From positions 125,071,207-125,135,206 of the forward strand of contig NC_133771.1 in NCBI RefSeq assembly GCF_003597395.2: a stretch of 64,000 bases of DNA, written 5' to 3'. The notes beneath the pieces are model-generated. The model did no database searches, was not told the DNA's origin, and saw nothing but the letters and a program-made list of their open reading frames with translations. Shown here in pieces: positions 1 to 13,200 of the stretch (its first letter is position 1; each line of letters starts with the position of its first letter). The position numbers and the translations under genes were made by a program. The DNA comes from Chelonoidis abingdonii. Lineage: Eukaryota; Chordata; Testudines; Testudinidae.

Positions 1-199
1 AAAAAAATTGGCCGCGCCCTGCCCTGCGCGCCAGCTCACCTCCGCTCCCCTGCGGCAGCCTGGGAGGGAGGTGGAGGAAGGGGCAGTTGTGGTACACTAG
101 GGCGGAGATGGCAGCGGTGGGTGGGTTACCCGTGCGGCCCCAGCTCACCTCTGAAGCTCCGAGTGTGCCTCTACTCCTCCCTCTGTCCAGCAAGGTTCC

Positions 200-1160
200 T
201 GGGTTAGTGTTTTTGTTGTGTGGTGTGTGGTTGCTGGTGAGTATTTGCTTCAGGTTTGGAGGTTGTGTAAGTGGGGACTGGCCTGTCTCCCAAGATTTGT
301 GAGAGTGAGGGATCATCCTTCATGCTAGGTCGTAGATCCTTGATGATGCGCTGGAGAGGTTTTAGTTGGGGACTGAAAGTGATGGCTAGTGGTGTTCTGT
401 TACTTTCTTTGTTGGGCCTGTTCTGTACTGGGTGACTTCTGGGTCCACTTCTGGTTCTGTCAATCTGTTTCTTCACTTCAGCAGGTGGGTATTGTAGTTG
501 TAAGAATGCTTGATAGAGATCTTTGTCTCTGTCTGAGGGGTTGGAGCAAATACGATTGTATCATAGAGTTTGGCTGTAGACAGTGGATCGAGTGGTGTGG
601 TCTGGATGAAAGCTGGAGGCATGTAGGTAAGTTTAGCGGTCATTAGGTTTCTGGTATAGGATGGTGTTTATGTGACCATCACTTATTAGCACTGTAGTGT
701 CCAGGAAGTGGATCCAGGCGGAGGCTGATGGTGGGGTGGAAATTGTTGAAATCATGATGGAATTCCTCGAGGGCTTCTTTTCCATGGGTCCAGATGATGA
801 AGATGTCATCAGTGTAGCGCAAGTAGAGTAGGGGTGCTAGGGGACGAGAGCTGAGGAAGTGTTGTTCTAAGTCAGCCATAAAAATGTTGGCATACTGTGG
901 GGACATGTGGATACCCATAGCAGTGCCGCTGATTTGAGGGTATCTGTTGTCCCCAAATGTGAAATAGTTATGGGTGAGGACAAAGTTACAAAGTTCAGCC
1001 ACCAGGTTTGCCATGATGTTATCGGGGATACTGTTCCTGATGGCTTGTAGTCCATCTTTGTGTGGAATGTTGGTGTAGTGGGTCTGTAGCCCACGAAGGC
1101 TTATGCTCAAATAAATTTGTTAGTCTCTAAGGTGCCACAAGTACTCCTGTTTTTTTTGTG
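200..1160 (-). mobile_element. Penelope-like retroelement relic with reverse transcriptase fragment
   Basis: Minus-strand reading of 1110-679 gives a reverse-transcriptase block with GTAMGIHMSPQYANIFMADL followed by YLRYTDDIFIIWTHGKE; the catalytic motif is Y-T-D-D. Downstream (476-204, minus) another segment reads FSPQLKPLQRIIKDLRPSMK, matching the region after the RT in Penelope-like elements (TYHP.L..I and a proline/tyrosine-rich tail). The GTxMGxxxxPxYAN-F and YxDDIF combination points to Penelope-like elements rather than CR1. The 5' end near 1090-1160 is a short non-coding segment related to terminal repeats seen elsewhere (for example 47997-48167). Frames are broken, so the copy is dead. 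Confidence 0.65.
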
Positions 1161-2175
1161 TTTTTTGTTTGCAATGTAGGTGCTAATGATGGAACGTTTA
1201 ACTCAGTGTCTCCTCTCTGGTTATTGTTTTATTTATGAATGATTCTCTCTGTCTTTCCATGGCAGAAGTCATTCATGGAAATTCATCGGTCAGAATGTCC
1301 AGCTGTATGGTTAGTGCTGGACCCTACTGTAATACATTGTTTGAGTGCATTTGGATCAGCTGGGCCAACACTAAGCATTCTGGAATTCCAGAGTTATGCT
1401 TAGATTCTACCAGGAAGAATTTAGCATTGAGTCTTTTGCAGAGGAGGATCATAAAACTGAACTCTAATAAAAAGATCCTTCTTGGAATGCCAGCTAATGC
1501 CATTGCACAGTTAGGGAATATTTAATGAGAGACTGAATAACCCTTGAGTTTCCTGGTGATGTAGCCAGCATGCAAATCACCAAAAATCTGTGTATGGTGT
1601 GGGAAGTTCCATGTAGTAGTGAACATTACATTCTGTATTTGGTGTAGAGAATGCTGTCTCTCAGCCAGTAGGAAAAAGTACAGGCATTGTTTACAGTTAG
1701 AACACTTGACACAGAAGTTGGCTGGAATAGGTGTTGTTTCCAACACTTATGCTAGCAACCTGTCAAAACTGTCAGCTTGTTGGCTGGTTTGAGCTATGGC
1801 TGGTTGGTTTGCATGACTCCCTGTTGCTGAAAAGGCTTTTAAAATACACACAGTACAAAGGGGCTTGGGAAGCACAGGGAAGCAGTGCATTGCTGCTGAA
1901 AGCTACAACTGATCTTCAGTTTCCCCAGAATGTAACCCAGACTAGTTTAACAGTTATAGACTGTTATAAATTAAATATAAAATGCTACATTTTAAAAGAA
2001 TATTCTGGTAGAATTTGTCTCCTTCACCAAAGGCCCTTCGAGCAGATAATGGGCATCCATAATGCTATTGATCACCTTTGGCTCTGGATTCATACTCCAT
2101 GGTATAGACCATTGTCTGCCCATAGAATTCTCATTCGGAGAGAATATTGCTTAACATGAGTTACTTACGTGACAG

Positions 2176-2328
2176 GGGAGCCAAGCCCTGGAAATCACTT
2201 GGCTGGTGGCAACGATATCAGATCTAAGCTGGTAATTAAGCTTAGAGGGTTCATGCTAGCTTCTCAGTTTATGAGCTTAGATCTGATATCACTGCCTCCA
2301 GCCAAGTGATTTCCAGGGCTTGGCTCCC
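2176..2328. repeat. 153-bp palindrome (55-bp arms, 43-bp loop)
   Basis: Left arm 2176-2230 is the reverse complement of 2274-2328 with about 3 mismatches; both arms contain the GATATCAGATCTAAGCT block. It may be a foldback transposon, or an inverted duplication made by assembly, given the adjoining tandem duplication and gap. Confidence 0.8.
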
Positions 2329-2464
2329 TCTCTGGTCTCCCAAAACCTTCTCTGGGGGACCCCAAGACTCAGAAGCCCTGAGTCTTACCACAAAGGGAAA
2401 TAAACCCCCTCCCCTTGTCTCCTCTTTATCTCATCCCCAGCTCCCCCTCCCTGGGTTATCCTGG

Positions 2465-3296
2465 GCTCAAGGCGGAAATTTTGGGTCTGTGTGTCTTTGT
2501 CTGGCTCTCAGCTAGTGATGAGGTGGGATCTTTTTCTAATCTTCAAGCTTCTATCTTCAGTGTCAAATTGTGAGTACAAAGGTTTAAGAAAAACATAGGC
2601 TGTTATTGTTTTTTGTTCGTAATTACATGTGCTGTAGTTTGCGGAGATGGTTTAATTGGAATCTTTTTGAATAAGGCTGTTCGCTATTCGTATTTTTCTT
2701 TTAAGTATATTGTACCCTGTAGTTGTCAAACTGATACAGAGAATATTTTTATGTCTTTTTTCTTTCTTTTTAAACCTGTTTGAGTTGTTCTTTGGTTAAG
2801 GTAAGAACGAAGGGGAGGGGACATCTCTATTGTGTTAGCTTGGACGGGGTAAGCGTGTCTGTATCTGCATTAGCCCTCAGGCTCAAGGCGGAAATTTTGG
2901 GTCTGTGTGTCTTTGTCTGGCTCTCAGCTAGTGATGAGGTGGGATCTTTTTCTAATCTTCAAGCTTCTATCTTCAGTGTCAAATTGTGAGTACAAAGGTT
3001 TAAGAAAAACATAGGCTGTTATTGTTTTTTGTTCGTAATTACATGTGCTGTAGTTTGCGGAGATGGTTTAATTGGAATCTTTTTGAATAAGGCTGTTCGC
3101 TATTCGTATTTTTCTTTTAAGTATATTGTACCCTGTAGTTGTCAAACTGATACAGAGAATATTTTTATGTCTTTTTTCTTTCTTTTTAAACCTGTTTGAG
3201 TTGTTCTTTGGTTAAGGTAAGAACGAAGGGGAGGGGACATCTCTATTGTGTTAGCTTGGACGGGGTAAGCGTGTCTGTATCTGCATTAGCCCTCAG
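2465..3296 (+). repeat. Exact 416-bp tandem duplication ending at an assembly gap
   Basis: 2465-2880 and 2881-3296 appear identical; both start GCTCAAGGCGGAAATTTTGG and end GCATTAGCCCTCAG. The second copy runs directly into the N run. The unit looks like the interior of an interspersed repeat. Confidence 0.9.
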
Positions 3297-3321
3297 NNNN
3301 NNNNNNNNNNNNNNNNNNNNN
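3297..3321. other. Assembly gap (25 N)
   Basis: Twenty-five N characters; true length unknown. Confidence 0.99.
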
Positions 3322-3432
3322 TGAGCTTTGAAAAATCCGGTTTGCTGATTGGTCCTCTGGTCAGGTGTTTGGTTCCCTTTGTTAACCCTTTACAGGTAAA
3401 AGAAACATTAACCCTTAGCTATCTGTTTATGA

Positions 3433-3870
3433 CAGGGACCCTATCAAATTCACGGTCCATTTGGTCAATTTCACTGTTACAGGATTTTTAAATTGTCAAT
3501 TTCAGCATTTCAGATATTTACATCTGAAATTTCATGGTGCTATAACCATGGCAGTCCTGACCCAAAAGAGGGTTCTGGTGATGGTCGCAAGGCTATTGTA
3601 GGGAGGTCGTGGAATTGCCACCCTTACATCTGCATTGCTTCGGATGGAGGTGCTTCCTTCAGAGCTGGACAGCCAGAGAGCAGTGGGCAGTGCAGACATG
3701 AGGGTCGCATGGTATGGGAGGTAATCATAATTTTTTGGGTGCGGGCAGAGCTGGCCTTATGGGTGGATGACTGACCAGGGTCCCATGGTCAGGGTGACGC
3801 TGTCATCCCCCCAGCCCAAGGCCCCTTTAGCAGAGACCAACGATTGAGAGGTCGTGGAAACTGCCCTGCC
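3433..3870 (+). mobile_element. hAT-like non-autonomous element, copy 1
   Basis: Starts with CAGGGACCCTATCAAATTCA and shares its interior with the better preserved copy at 51178-51891 (TTCACGGTCCAT, TCCTGACCCAAAAGAG, and a stretch about cell-like GC blocks with CACCCTTACATCTG). The right end is degraded and estimated. Confidence 0.55.
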
Positions 3871-4128
3871 CTGTAACTCTTAGAGATGATCAGGATAGGA
3901 TTGAGACACACCAACTGGACAGTATGTGAGGAACACTGCACTGCATCTGTTGATTAAATAGAGGTTGTCAGGCACCATTAACCAGCACTGAGTATACCCT
4001 GGAAAAATTCAGAATGTGCCAAGGATTAGAGAGTGGGGAACATGCTGCTTTATTTCCTTCCCTTTCTTTCTCAGTTTGAACTGTCCTAAATTGTGCTCTC
4101 TCCCCCATACCCTCTCTCTAATTGCAAG

Positions 4129-4231
4129 GTATGCAAAGACTTATTTGCTTCCTGATAAATCTTCTCGGAGTAAACGGAAGACAGCTGTTAGAAAGAACAC
4201 AGTGGATCCGGCATTCCATGAAACTTTAAAG
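4129..4231 (+). CDS. SYTL3: SYTL3 exon, C2A strands (YAKTYLLPDKS...ETLK)
   Basis: 103 bp, entered in phase with one base completing a codon from an upstream exon. Acceptor is ...attgcaag, donor is aag|gtgact. Encodes the Slp C2A signature KTYLLPDKSSRSKRKTAV followed by DPAFHETLK. The preceding C2A exon was not identified in 1-4128. Confidence 0.87.
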
Positions 4232-7200
4232 GTGACTTGTAAACATTTGTGACCTGGAAAGATCTCTCATTTGCATAGCAAAGTCTCCACTTCTGGTGTC
4301 CAATCCTACAAGCTCTCTGTGAGCAGCACTCCCTTTGACTTTGAGAGCCCTGTGTAAGGGTTTTTACAATTGTGCTACACCCTTCAATTCTAGGGGTCAA
4401 AGTGAACCTAACCATTAACTAATGATGGATGCCAATCAGAATAAAAGCAGCCTCTTGTACATTTCTGAACAGCTCTATTAATAAGCTGCAAGCTGACAGA
4501 AAAAAGGAACATCTGGCTCTGTCCATAGAAAACATAAAGTTGACTGAATTCTGTTGCAGTTTCTGGCTAAAGAGATCGGAAATATGGTAAAAGGAAACAT
4601 ATCTTTTTATAGTTACATAGACTAATTGTGTATATTACAAAGGAAAATTAGTACTTTGTACTGTTATCTGTTTGAACTGACAGCTCTTTTGTGAACGTCA
4701 AAGGGAGTGTCTCTTTGCAATTTGCTACATGAATCACAGCTATTCCATTAATTCCTATTGTGCTCAAAGGAGCGATCGATCCTATGCATTAGTTTCCTCC
4801 TTTTTCTTCCCCACTACAAATGATGTCTCATTCATCAGTGTTTGGACTTGTTCATTTACAACACATTAATCATCACAGTAGAGAGTAAAAGTGGCTGTAA
4901 TTTTTCATTTTCAAAGTGCTTTACAGCATTATTTCATGAATCCTTACAGCACCTCTGTGCAGTCCATAAGTGTTGTTATCCTGATTTGACTGAGGGGGAA
5001 GCTGAGTTTGAATGACTTGCTAAGGCTGCAGTGAGTTACTGACAGAGCTGGGATTAGAACTCAGCTGTTCTTACCTTTCATCCGGTACTAAGGCCATTAT
5101 GTGTAACTGAGGGATTGCAATGATGTGCAAGGTAGTAAGGGCCCCAATGGAGTCTGATGATGTCATTTATATGGGAGGGGAAAGATTAATGCCCAGACTC
5201 TTCGACTCTAATAAAGCTATAGTGTTTGCGCCTCCCCTGAGTCCACAGAACCAGCAGGGGTGTGGAGTGGGTGATGGTGGGGGAGGATCTCAACAGGTAG
5301 AGGAAAGCCCCAGATTTGGACTCTGAAGTCCCAGTTTCTGGCTAGCTTTGCAGAAGAACTCCTGCTCTGTGCTTCTCTGCCGTATACCCCCTTTCGTGGC
5401 AGTATGGCACGGCTAGTGCCCCTTGTCTGCTGGCAGAGATGTGCAGAGGGGAGTCACTGAGGGTGCAGCAGGCATTAATGTCGCCTAAGGCTTTTCCTAC
5501 AGATCAACCATAATTTTGGGGTGTCTTCTCCCTTCATGGCTTGCCATGTCAGCTTTGGGCCTCTGAGATGTTTTGCAGAGGAGGGCAAAGGTAGTTATGC
5601 AGAGTGGAGAAGTGTCCAGGGTAGCTACTTCCCTTTCTGCATGGCTCCCCTGTGACTTCTTGCACAGATTATTCCCCTCCACATTGCAAAATGAGAGAAG
5701 GGGGTGAAGCACATGGGCCATTGTTGCTAATTATTGTAGTACAATTACAGAGTAAAATAGGATAGGGTCTTGCTCAGTCTGCAGTGGAGAATAACAGGAT
5801 GGGAATGGGAAATATTCTAAACTGTGTGAGGGAACCATGAGACAATATGTTATCTTCAAGACCTCTCATGACATGCGATGCAGAAATCAGATTCTGGGCC
5901 CAATCCTGCAGCCATTACTCAGTCAAAACTCCCACTGGAGCTCCCTACCAGGACAAGCTCCATGACTTCAGCATGTTCACTTTACCCCTGTACATGTACT
6001 TAAAGGACTGTTCATAAGCGTGTTTCATTTAAACATGTGAGTGAACAGTCCAGTAGTTCCTGTTATAAGGAGCAGATCAGTGTGTTTTGGCACACACTGT
6101 TTCAGGAAAGATTCAGGGCTGTGTTACCACTGAGGATTGGCCCACTTATAACACAGTGCGCAGGTGGCAAAGGGAGGCATTATGCCTCTAGCAGTGTATC
6201 AGCCCTTTCACTTTCTCAAACACCATCCAATCCATAAATCTAAATAGCCCGGGTAATTTCCAATTGGTGGCCTCTGTTGTGCTCTTGCTTCTTAAAGACG
6301 TGTGCAGTCATACAGGAGACATTGTCCCTACATCTTAAGGAGGCCAGAAAACAGGCTTTGGACCGAAACTTAGATTTGATAACATAAAAAGGGTTTTCAC
6401 ACAGAATGTATTGGGCCTAAATCTCATTTATACTGGGGCTCCTTTACTCTGCCCTGGCCCTGTAAAAGGACTTAAAGCAGCGGTAAATGACAGTTACCCC
6501 ACTTTATGTGGCCTGCGCAGTGCAAAGGGGACGTCGAGTAAATGAAGATTAGGCTCACTGTGAAGAGAACTATTTTCGTGATTCTTAAAAATAATTCAAT
6601 TTAAACATTATTTTTCTTCACTTTAAACATTAGTCTGCACAGTGTTGCCAGCCCAAGCACAATTGCATTAGGCTAATGCTGGAGGACTAGAATGTGACAT
6701 TGGCCTGTCCAGTGTTGCTGTCTCAGCTGAGCGAGGTGCAAAAAGTAAGCAAAGAACAAAGAGCATGAAAAGTTATTTACATTCTTAAATTCAGGTTATT
6801 CATCTACGGTGTTAGCAGCACAGATAATGACACAGGTGGTCCTGTTTTATTTTTTTAATGTTAAAAGTGAGTGAATACAATGTTTTAGAAGTGATGGGCT
6901 ATTACACTGCTAGAGACAAGCATAGTGTGGGCAGACAATATGCAGATTTCCCAGTCCCAGCTCAGATAAAGCTGCTCAGTCTAGATCTCCATGCCTTCAG
7001 CAAGTCCATTCTTGGGCTTCCTCTGAGACTGGTGATTGTGTTGTGATTGGGTCTTGCTTTCATTAATCCTGTACTGCTATTTATCTTTTTTCTAGTATAA
7101 GATTGAATACTCCCAGCTGGAAACACGACAGCTTCAGATATCTGTGTGGCACTCAGAAACACTCAAGCGAAGGGTGTTCCTTGGAGAAGTGATTGTTCCA

Positions 7201-10200
7201 TTGGCGTCTTGGAATTTTGAAGACAATTCAACACAGTTATTCAATTGGTACCAGCTTAAAGTGAAGGTGACACCTAGACTTTAGATTATCATTATCATTT
7301 TTAATTTTCCAAAAGATTTGTGTTTTAAAAAAGCATATTGTGAAAGATTGTGTCAGGGCCCACCCTTACTAGATCATGGAGAGGAAGGATGAAATTTTGA
7401 TGTGGCAGGCCAGTCCTGCCATATCAGCATATAGGCGGGAATGTTCCAGATATAGGTGAACAATGAGAATGAGGAGAAGGGGAGGTGGTCTAGGATGATC
7501 ATCATAATACAGACTTTGTGTCTGTCTCTTTTCAGTCTGGAAAGCCTGAAGACAACCTGGTTCAGTACAATGGAGAACTCCTGGTGTGTGCAAAACTGAT
7601 CTTACCATCCCAGTCTAAAAAATGCCAGTATGAAGAGCAGATGAGAAGAGGTACAAAGTATTTCAGCCTTGTATGAATTACTCTGGCTGTGAAAACAAGG
7701 AGACAAAGTATTTGTGTGTGCAAATTTGTGTGTGCATCTGGGTATAAACACTGCCTGCATAGGGGCTTATTCCTGCTTGACTAGATAGCCCCTACATATT
7801 GTGGCACGTATTGTGTTGTAATTATGTAAATGGTTAGAAGCCTTTTAAGGTAAAACAAAAACTTGGTAAGATTATTTGAATTCCAGACTTGTCAGTCTCA
7901 CATTTTCTCCTTTTCACACCAAAAAAACAGGTATAAATGTGCTTATTAAAGAGGCTTTGGCATAGTGCACTCAGATGCTCTTGAAGCAAGCTTGTGCCCT
8001 CAGACCTCTGGCAGTGCACCTCATTCCTGAGCTGTAGCAGGCCAGTTATTCCACTCCTGGACCGCTCTGGAGTTAGAGACTCAGTTTTGGTAAATCAGGT
8101 GATGGGAAATGTCTTCTAGGCACGAGCACTGCACTCTTCAGCCTGTTTTTGTTCCTCGGTGAAGTTAAGTTTAACTTTTCATTCTAACTGAGATGCAGTG
8201 TCTGTAAATGGTGCAGTCACTGCTGAAGAAAGTAAAAACTGTAGTGGGTCGATGATTAGGACAGCTTCACATTCTTTTGCTCACTGGGTAATAGTAAGCA
8301 CTGCAGGGCAGAGCTCCAGAGGTGGCTACATTGGCTGTGTTAGCCTCCTACAGCAAATCTCCTAGACGTTGAGGTAGGAAGGAAATAGTGGAAAGAGCAA
8401 GTCAGTTGCTAGTTTTATTTCTTTCTGTCCCTTGGATCCCCATATCCTCTCCCTGTTACCCCAGTTACCATTCCCTTCTTGGTTCAATCCTTCTCCTCCC
8501 TCATGCTGTCTGTTCCCTCTCTCCTCTGTACACTCACCTGTGTGTTCCTCCTCTGTCAGCCACTCTTCCACACACACATGCTCTCTCTGACAGCGGCAAG
8601 GTGCATCATGTTGTGGGTTGTGCCAACTGTCCCTGCTGCTGGTTCTGCCTCAGAGTAAAACTATGGGGCGTGGATTGCTCCCTGGATCTCTGCAGGTGCA
8701 CTTGGGGGCTTGGTCTTTGAACAGACCCTGCCTGGTAAAGTTTCCTCATCATCATGCCACTGATTTTCCTCCCTTCCTCCATTTTTTAAAATCACATACT
8801 GTAAAAGTTTTCAAACCTTTCTTGTTGTCTAAAATATCTCTCCAGTTCAGCAAACATGCTGCACTTCCTCACTTCAGGGAAACAATGCTTAGTAACTTTC
8901 CTTCCTTCCTTTAGCTCTGTGTTAACTAGCCAACCATTTACCCACACTGGTCACTAATTATAAGCAATGTTTCTGTTTTAGGGAGAGAAGACCAAGCATC
9001 TGCCGCTGGCCAGCTTCACCTTGTGGTGCTTGGAGCCAAGAACTTACCTGTGATGAGATGTGGTGGTACTTTGAACTCGTTTGTTAAAGGGTATGTTTTT
9101 GAGATTTAACACTTCAGATTTAGAGTCTTTTAAAACCATCACCACTTCCGCATGGAGCTAAACACATACCAGGGAGTAGATCTTTGAGAAAGAGACATTA
9201 CACCTGAGTATGAAGCCAGATCGTGGAGTCCTTTCTTATGATGGTGAGCGTTTACCTAAGTAGCTCCTGAGATTGCAGCACTCACCAGTGTAAGCAAAGG
9301 GGTTACAATCTGACCTTTAGGCCCTGTTCAGACAGATTTAGGATTTGTGGCAACTCCACCACTTATTGAGATTTAATTTCTGCTTTGAATACGGAGGTTT
9401 CACAGTTGCAAAAGTGTTTAAATGTCAAGTTCTGAAGCAGTAAAAGGAAACACTTAAGAAATGTGCTTACAAACAACAAGGGAGGAGAGCCACTCCTGTC
9501 TTCTTAATTTATGCTTTGAGCTGTGCTGTTGCGAAGTGAATTACAGCATTTTACTCGGTGGGTGAGGTAACCTATTATCCTACTCATTCTAGGCATTTCA
9601 GAAGAGTTCTTTTATTACTATGACTATGTCAGAATGTTTGGAACTGATGTAGGTGACAAGTACACATATCTATTGGAGACCACCCCCCTCTTGCCTTTGT
9701 CACGATGACTAGGAAGGGTGCATTTGGTTAAAGCTGTCACTTAGTTTTGTATGTGAAACCCTATTATGCTCAGTCGGCATATCACAGAAACACATACCCC
9801 ATGCACACTCAGCTTTGCTGTCATTTTGTATTACCTTCCTGATACGTTCTCGCTGTGCAAGCTATGATGGAGCTAATCACATTTCCTGCTCCATCACTTC
9901 AGGGGTCAGGAAGGAATTTTTCTCCCATTTGCAGCATTGCAGAGTTAGCACTATGGGGTCATTTTACCTTCCTACAATCAACCATCATACACAGCAGGAA
10001 GCAGGATGTTGGATACCTGTAGTGAGGGTGTGTCTCATACCTGATAAGAGCCCCTTACCAGAGGTGGAATGGTTTCTTTAGTTTTGTGAGTGAGATGCTG
10101 CTCTTAGGCAGGCGTTGTTGGATGGGCTGGGGAAGCAGCTGCTATTGGGAAGCAAAGGCTGCTACAGTGGTCCCTAACAATTGGATCCGCAAGCAGAGCC

Positions 10201-13200
10201 AATGGAGCTCATTCTTACTCCCCATACAGGTTAGTGGGAATAGATCCACTGGCTTCAGTGAGAGGAGAATCAAGCCTACGATTAAAAAAAAAAAGTGGTG
10301 TTAATATACTACCATTTTGCATTTATGCCTCACTTTACCAGTCAAAACATTCCAATGAGAAGTGTCCTATCTTATTAGACTAAATGCTTTCCCCCCATGA
10401 CTGAGAGGGACAGGTAGAGAAGAGGTGAGTGAGCTAATATCTTTTAGGTCAGTGACCTCACCCAACATCTATTTTATTCCTTTTTGGAAGTTGTCTCACT
10501 CTCCCAGACCAACGTGAGATAAGACAGAAGTCCCCTGTTCTGAAGAAAGAAGCCTGTCCTCAGTGGAAGCACCTGTTTGTCTTTGATGGCGTGACCCCAT
10601 CTCAGCTCCGGCAATCTTTTCTGGACTTGGCTGTCTGGGACCAGGCGTCTTTTGGCTCAAATGACCGGTTCCTGGGGGGAGCCAGGCTTAGCACAAGTAA
10701 GTCTTTTATCATTAAAAAACTGAAGACAAAAGAAACACTCCAATACTAATTTTACATAATAATAATAATTTACAATGCAGTAGCAGTTGGAGCCCCACTC
10801 AGGACTGGTGCTATGCAAACACACACACACAAACACCCCTTGGCCCAAAGCACTTACAGTTGTAGGCCTTGATCCTGCAAATATTTATGGACATGCTTCA
10901 CCTTATGCCTGTGAAAAGTGCCACTTAAGTCAGTGGGGCTCCATGTGGGCACAGGGGTCTGCTAACTAGGGGCAGGATTTGGGATCAGGGTCTAAGAACA
11001 CAGACAGCAGACCTATGAAAGGCAGGGGCAACCACTTGCATATACAAGTGTGATTTAAAAAATAATTACAAATAAGTAAAGTAAGTGCCAGCTCTCTTCA
11101 TCTGCCTCTCATTCTGTCCAATCTTCATTGGCTATTTTCTTACAGATTCATGATAGAGCTACATGTGGAGGACAAGTTTGAAGAAAGAAGGGGGGAGTGG
11201 TCCCAATCTTGCAAGCACTTATGCCTTTAACTTTTCACATGAGTTACTCCCATTCAGTAGAGCAGGTGTAAACTTAAGCATGTGCACGTAAGCGTTTACC
11301 CAGTTGGGGCCTTACTGGTAACTTCTGCATAATTTGTCTTAGAAGAGGCAAGGGTAGAACTCTGTTCTTCTTTAACATTTTAGAAAGCTCTGTTTGAGCT
11401 CTCTGCCTGGGCTGTCCCGGGCAGCTTGTGGGCCCCTGATTTCATATGCACCCATTGTTAAACTCTCTCCTGCTGTCCAGCATGTGACCACACCCAGTAG
11501 CCCAACCAATCACCCTATTCTGGAACTGACTCACTAGAGCCTGTTACTGCTACTTTGGCATCAGCCATTGTCCATCAGGTGATATTACTCCAGTCATGCT
11601 TTCTAGCTTGTTTACCAAAGAATGGGCCTGAGAATGCCTTTGAACCACTCCCTACCTGGAGTTGCTCTCTGCCTGCGTTAGCTCCTGCCAGGCTTTCCCA
11701 CAACCGTCCTACCCTTGACATGACCACAGACCAAGTCAAACCCTAACGTTTTACAGCTTGCCTAATTAATGCTTTAAAACCAAAGCTCACCCAGTTAACA
11801 GAACTCAAAGCATCACAATACTGCACTCACTTTCAGTTACCAGCAGCCTGGCAAGCACCCCCTGCTATTTGCATCACTTAGGAAATTCTGCAACTGCTTC
11901 ATTTACATTTTAAAATGCAGAGATTTAGTGCATTAAATCTGAACAGCATTAATAAATGCCCTCTGTATTTAGCCCCAGGGTTTATATGGGTATTTGTTTT
12001 TCTGTCCCCATTTTTTTTCAAGCTGCTGCATGAAAGTTGTTGGGGGTGGGGAATAGCTGGAAATTTTGGTGGCCTGGGTGAAGGACATTGGAGGGTCAGG
12101 CACCCAGGAAGGCAAGGGCCCTGCTTTGGTATTGTAGCTGAACCATTTGAGCTGTCAGCTTCCCTTAAAATAACTGGCAGCGAAATGATTAAGTGGCCAG
12201 ATTTAAATTGTAGGAGTCAGAGTTCAACTTGCTGACAATGTGAAAACTTCCCATTTAGCTCAAGGGAGTGAGCAACATTTCAGGATAGCTGCCAGCTCAG
12301 GCACACAGCCCTACACCAGTTCATATTTTTAAGTTTTTCTTAATGACCAAAGCTCCAAACATCTCTTTATTGAATGAAATCTTAGCTTCTGGGGCAAGGG
12401 GCAGGTGCTGCAGCAAATTCCTCAGGGACAACTGGGCAATTTTCTAAAAGGTTACTAGAGCCCAAGTAGCAGTGTTAGCACTGGATAACCTAGCTTTTCT
12501 TATCTTGCCTGCCAGCCTTAATGATAAGCAAGCCTGTCAGATGTGCTGCATCTCTTTCCACCTAGCTTGGCCCTTTGAATAATCTTGCTGCTCCACTGCA
12601 GTTGATTAAAGGTGCCTCAAGTTCACCTAGTTAAACTTTTCCTATGGGGATGAATTCATCTGGCAAAAGTTCAGCCTTATTGGCTTTGTTCAGTGAGCTC
12701 TAGGGTATGTCTACAGGGCAGCTAGGCAAACAAAGACTTGCTGTGCTCCAGCTAAGGTGCTAAAAATCAGAGAGGGGCTGGGGTGGTTCATGCAGCAGGA
12801 TTGGGCCAGTCATGCGAGCACATACCCAAGGGTTGAGCAGGTTTGGACTCGGGTGACTAGCCTGAGCTACTGCACCCACACTACTAATTGTAGTGTGCTG
12901 GCTTGAGCAGAACTAGCCCATGGCTGTCTACCAGACGCATGCCTCCAGCTGCTGGGGAGCTACACCTGTAAGTGTTTTTGAAGGTTTGTTTGCCCATCTG
13001 CCAGATACAGGCTACATAAAAAGCACTAGCAAAGTCAGTACAAACAAATTTCAGAGTGACTTGTTTATACTGCTTATGTAATATGCTGAAATGCAAGTAC
13101 AATAGTTATATTCCAACTGATTTATAATTATATTGTAAAAATGAGAAAGTAATAGTGTGTTGAGACAGTTTCTGATTTTGTAAGCAAGTTTTTAAGTGAG

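Larger units (their letters stand above)
1..4128. other. Upstream intron DNA of SYTL3, no exon recognised
   Basis: No C2A or Rab-binding-domain exon could be recognised. The stretch holds a Penelope-like relic, a long palindrome, a tandem duplication next to an assembly gap, and a DNA-transposon copy, each listed separately. 1-200 is GC-rich and unclassified; 1165-2160 shows nothing recognisable. Confidence 0.6.

Noticed and set aside
8388..8720. 110-codon open frame in a SYTL3 intron
   Set aside because: It sits in pyrimidine-rich intronic DNA, overlaps an open frame on the other strand, and shows no domain or family similarity.
10807..10835. CA-rich microsatellite
   Set aside because: Only a handful of ACAC units; too short to list as a repeat locus.
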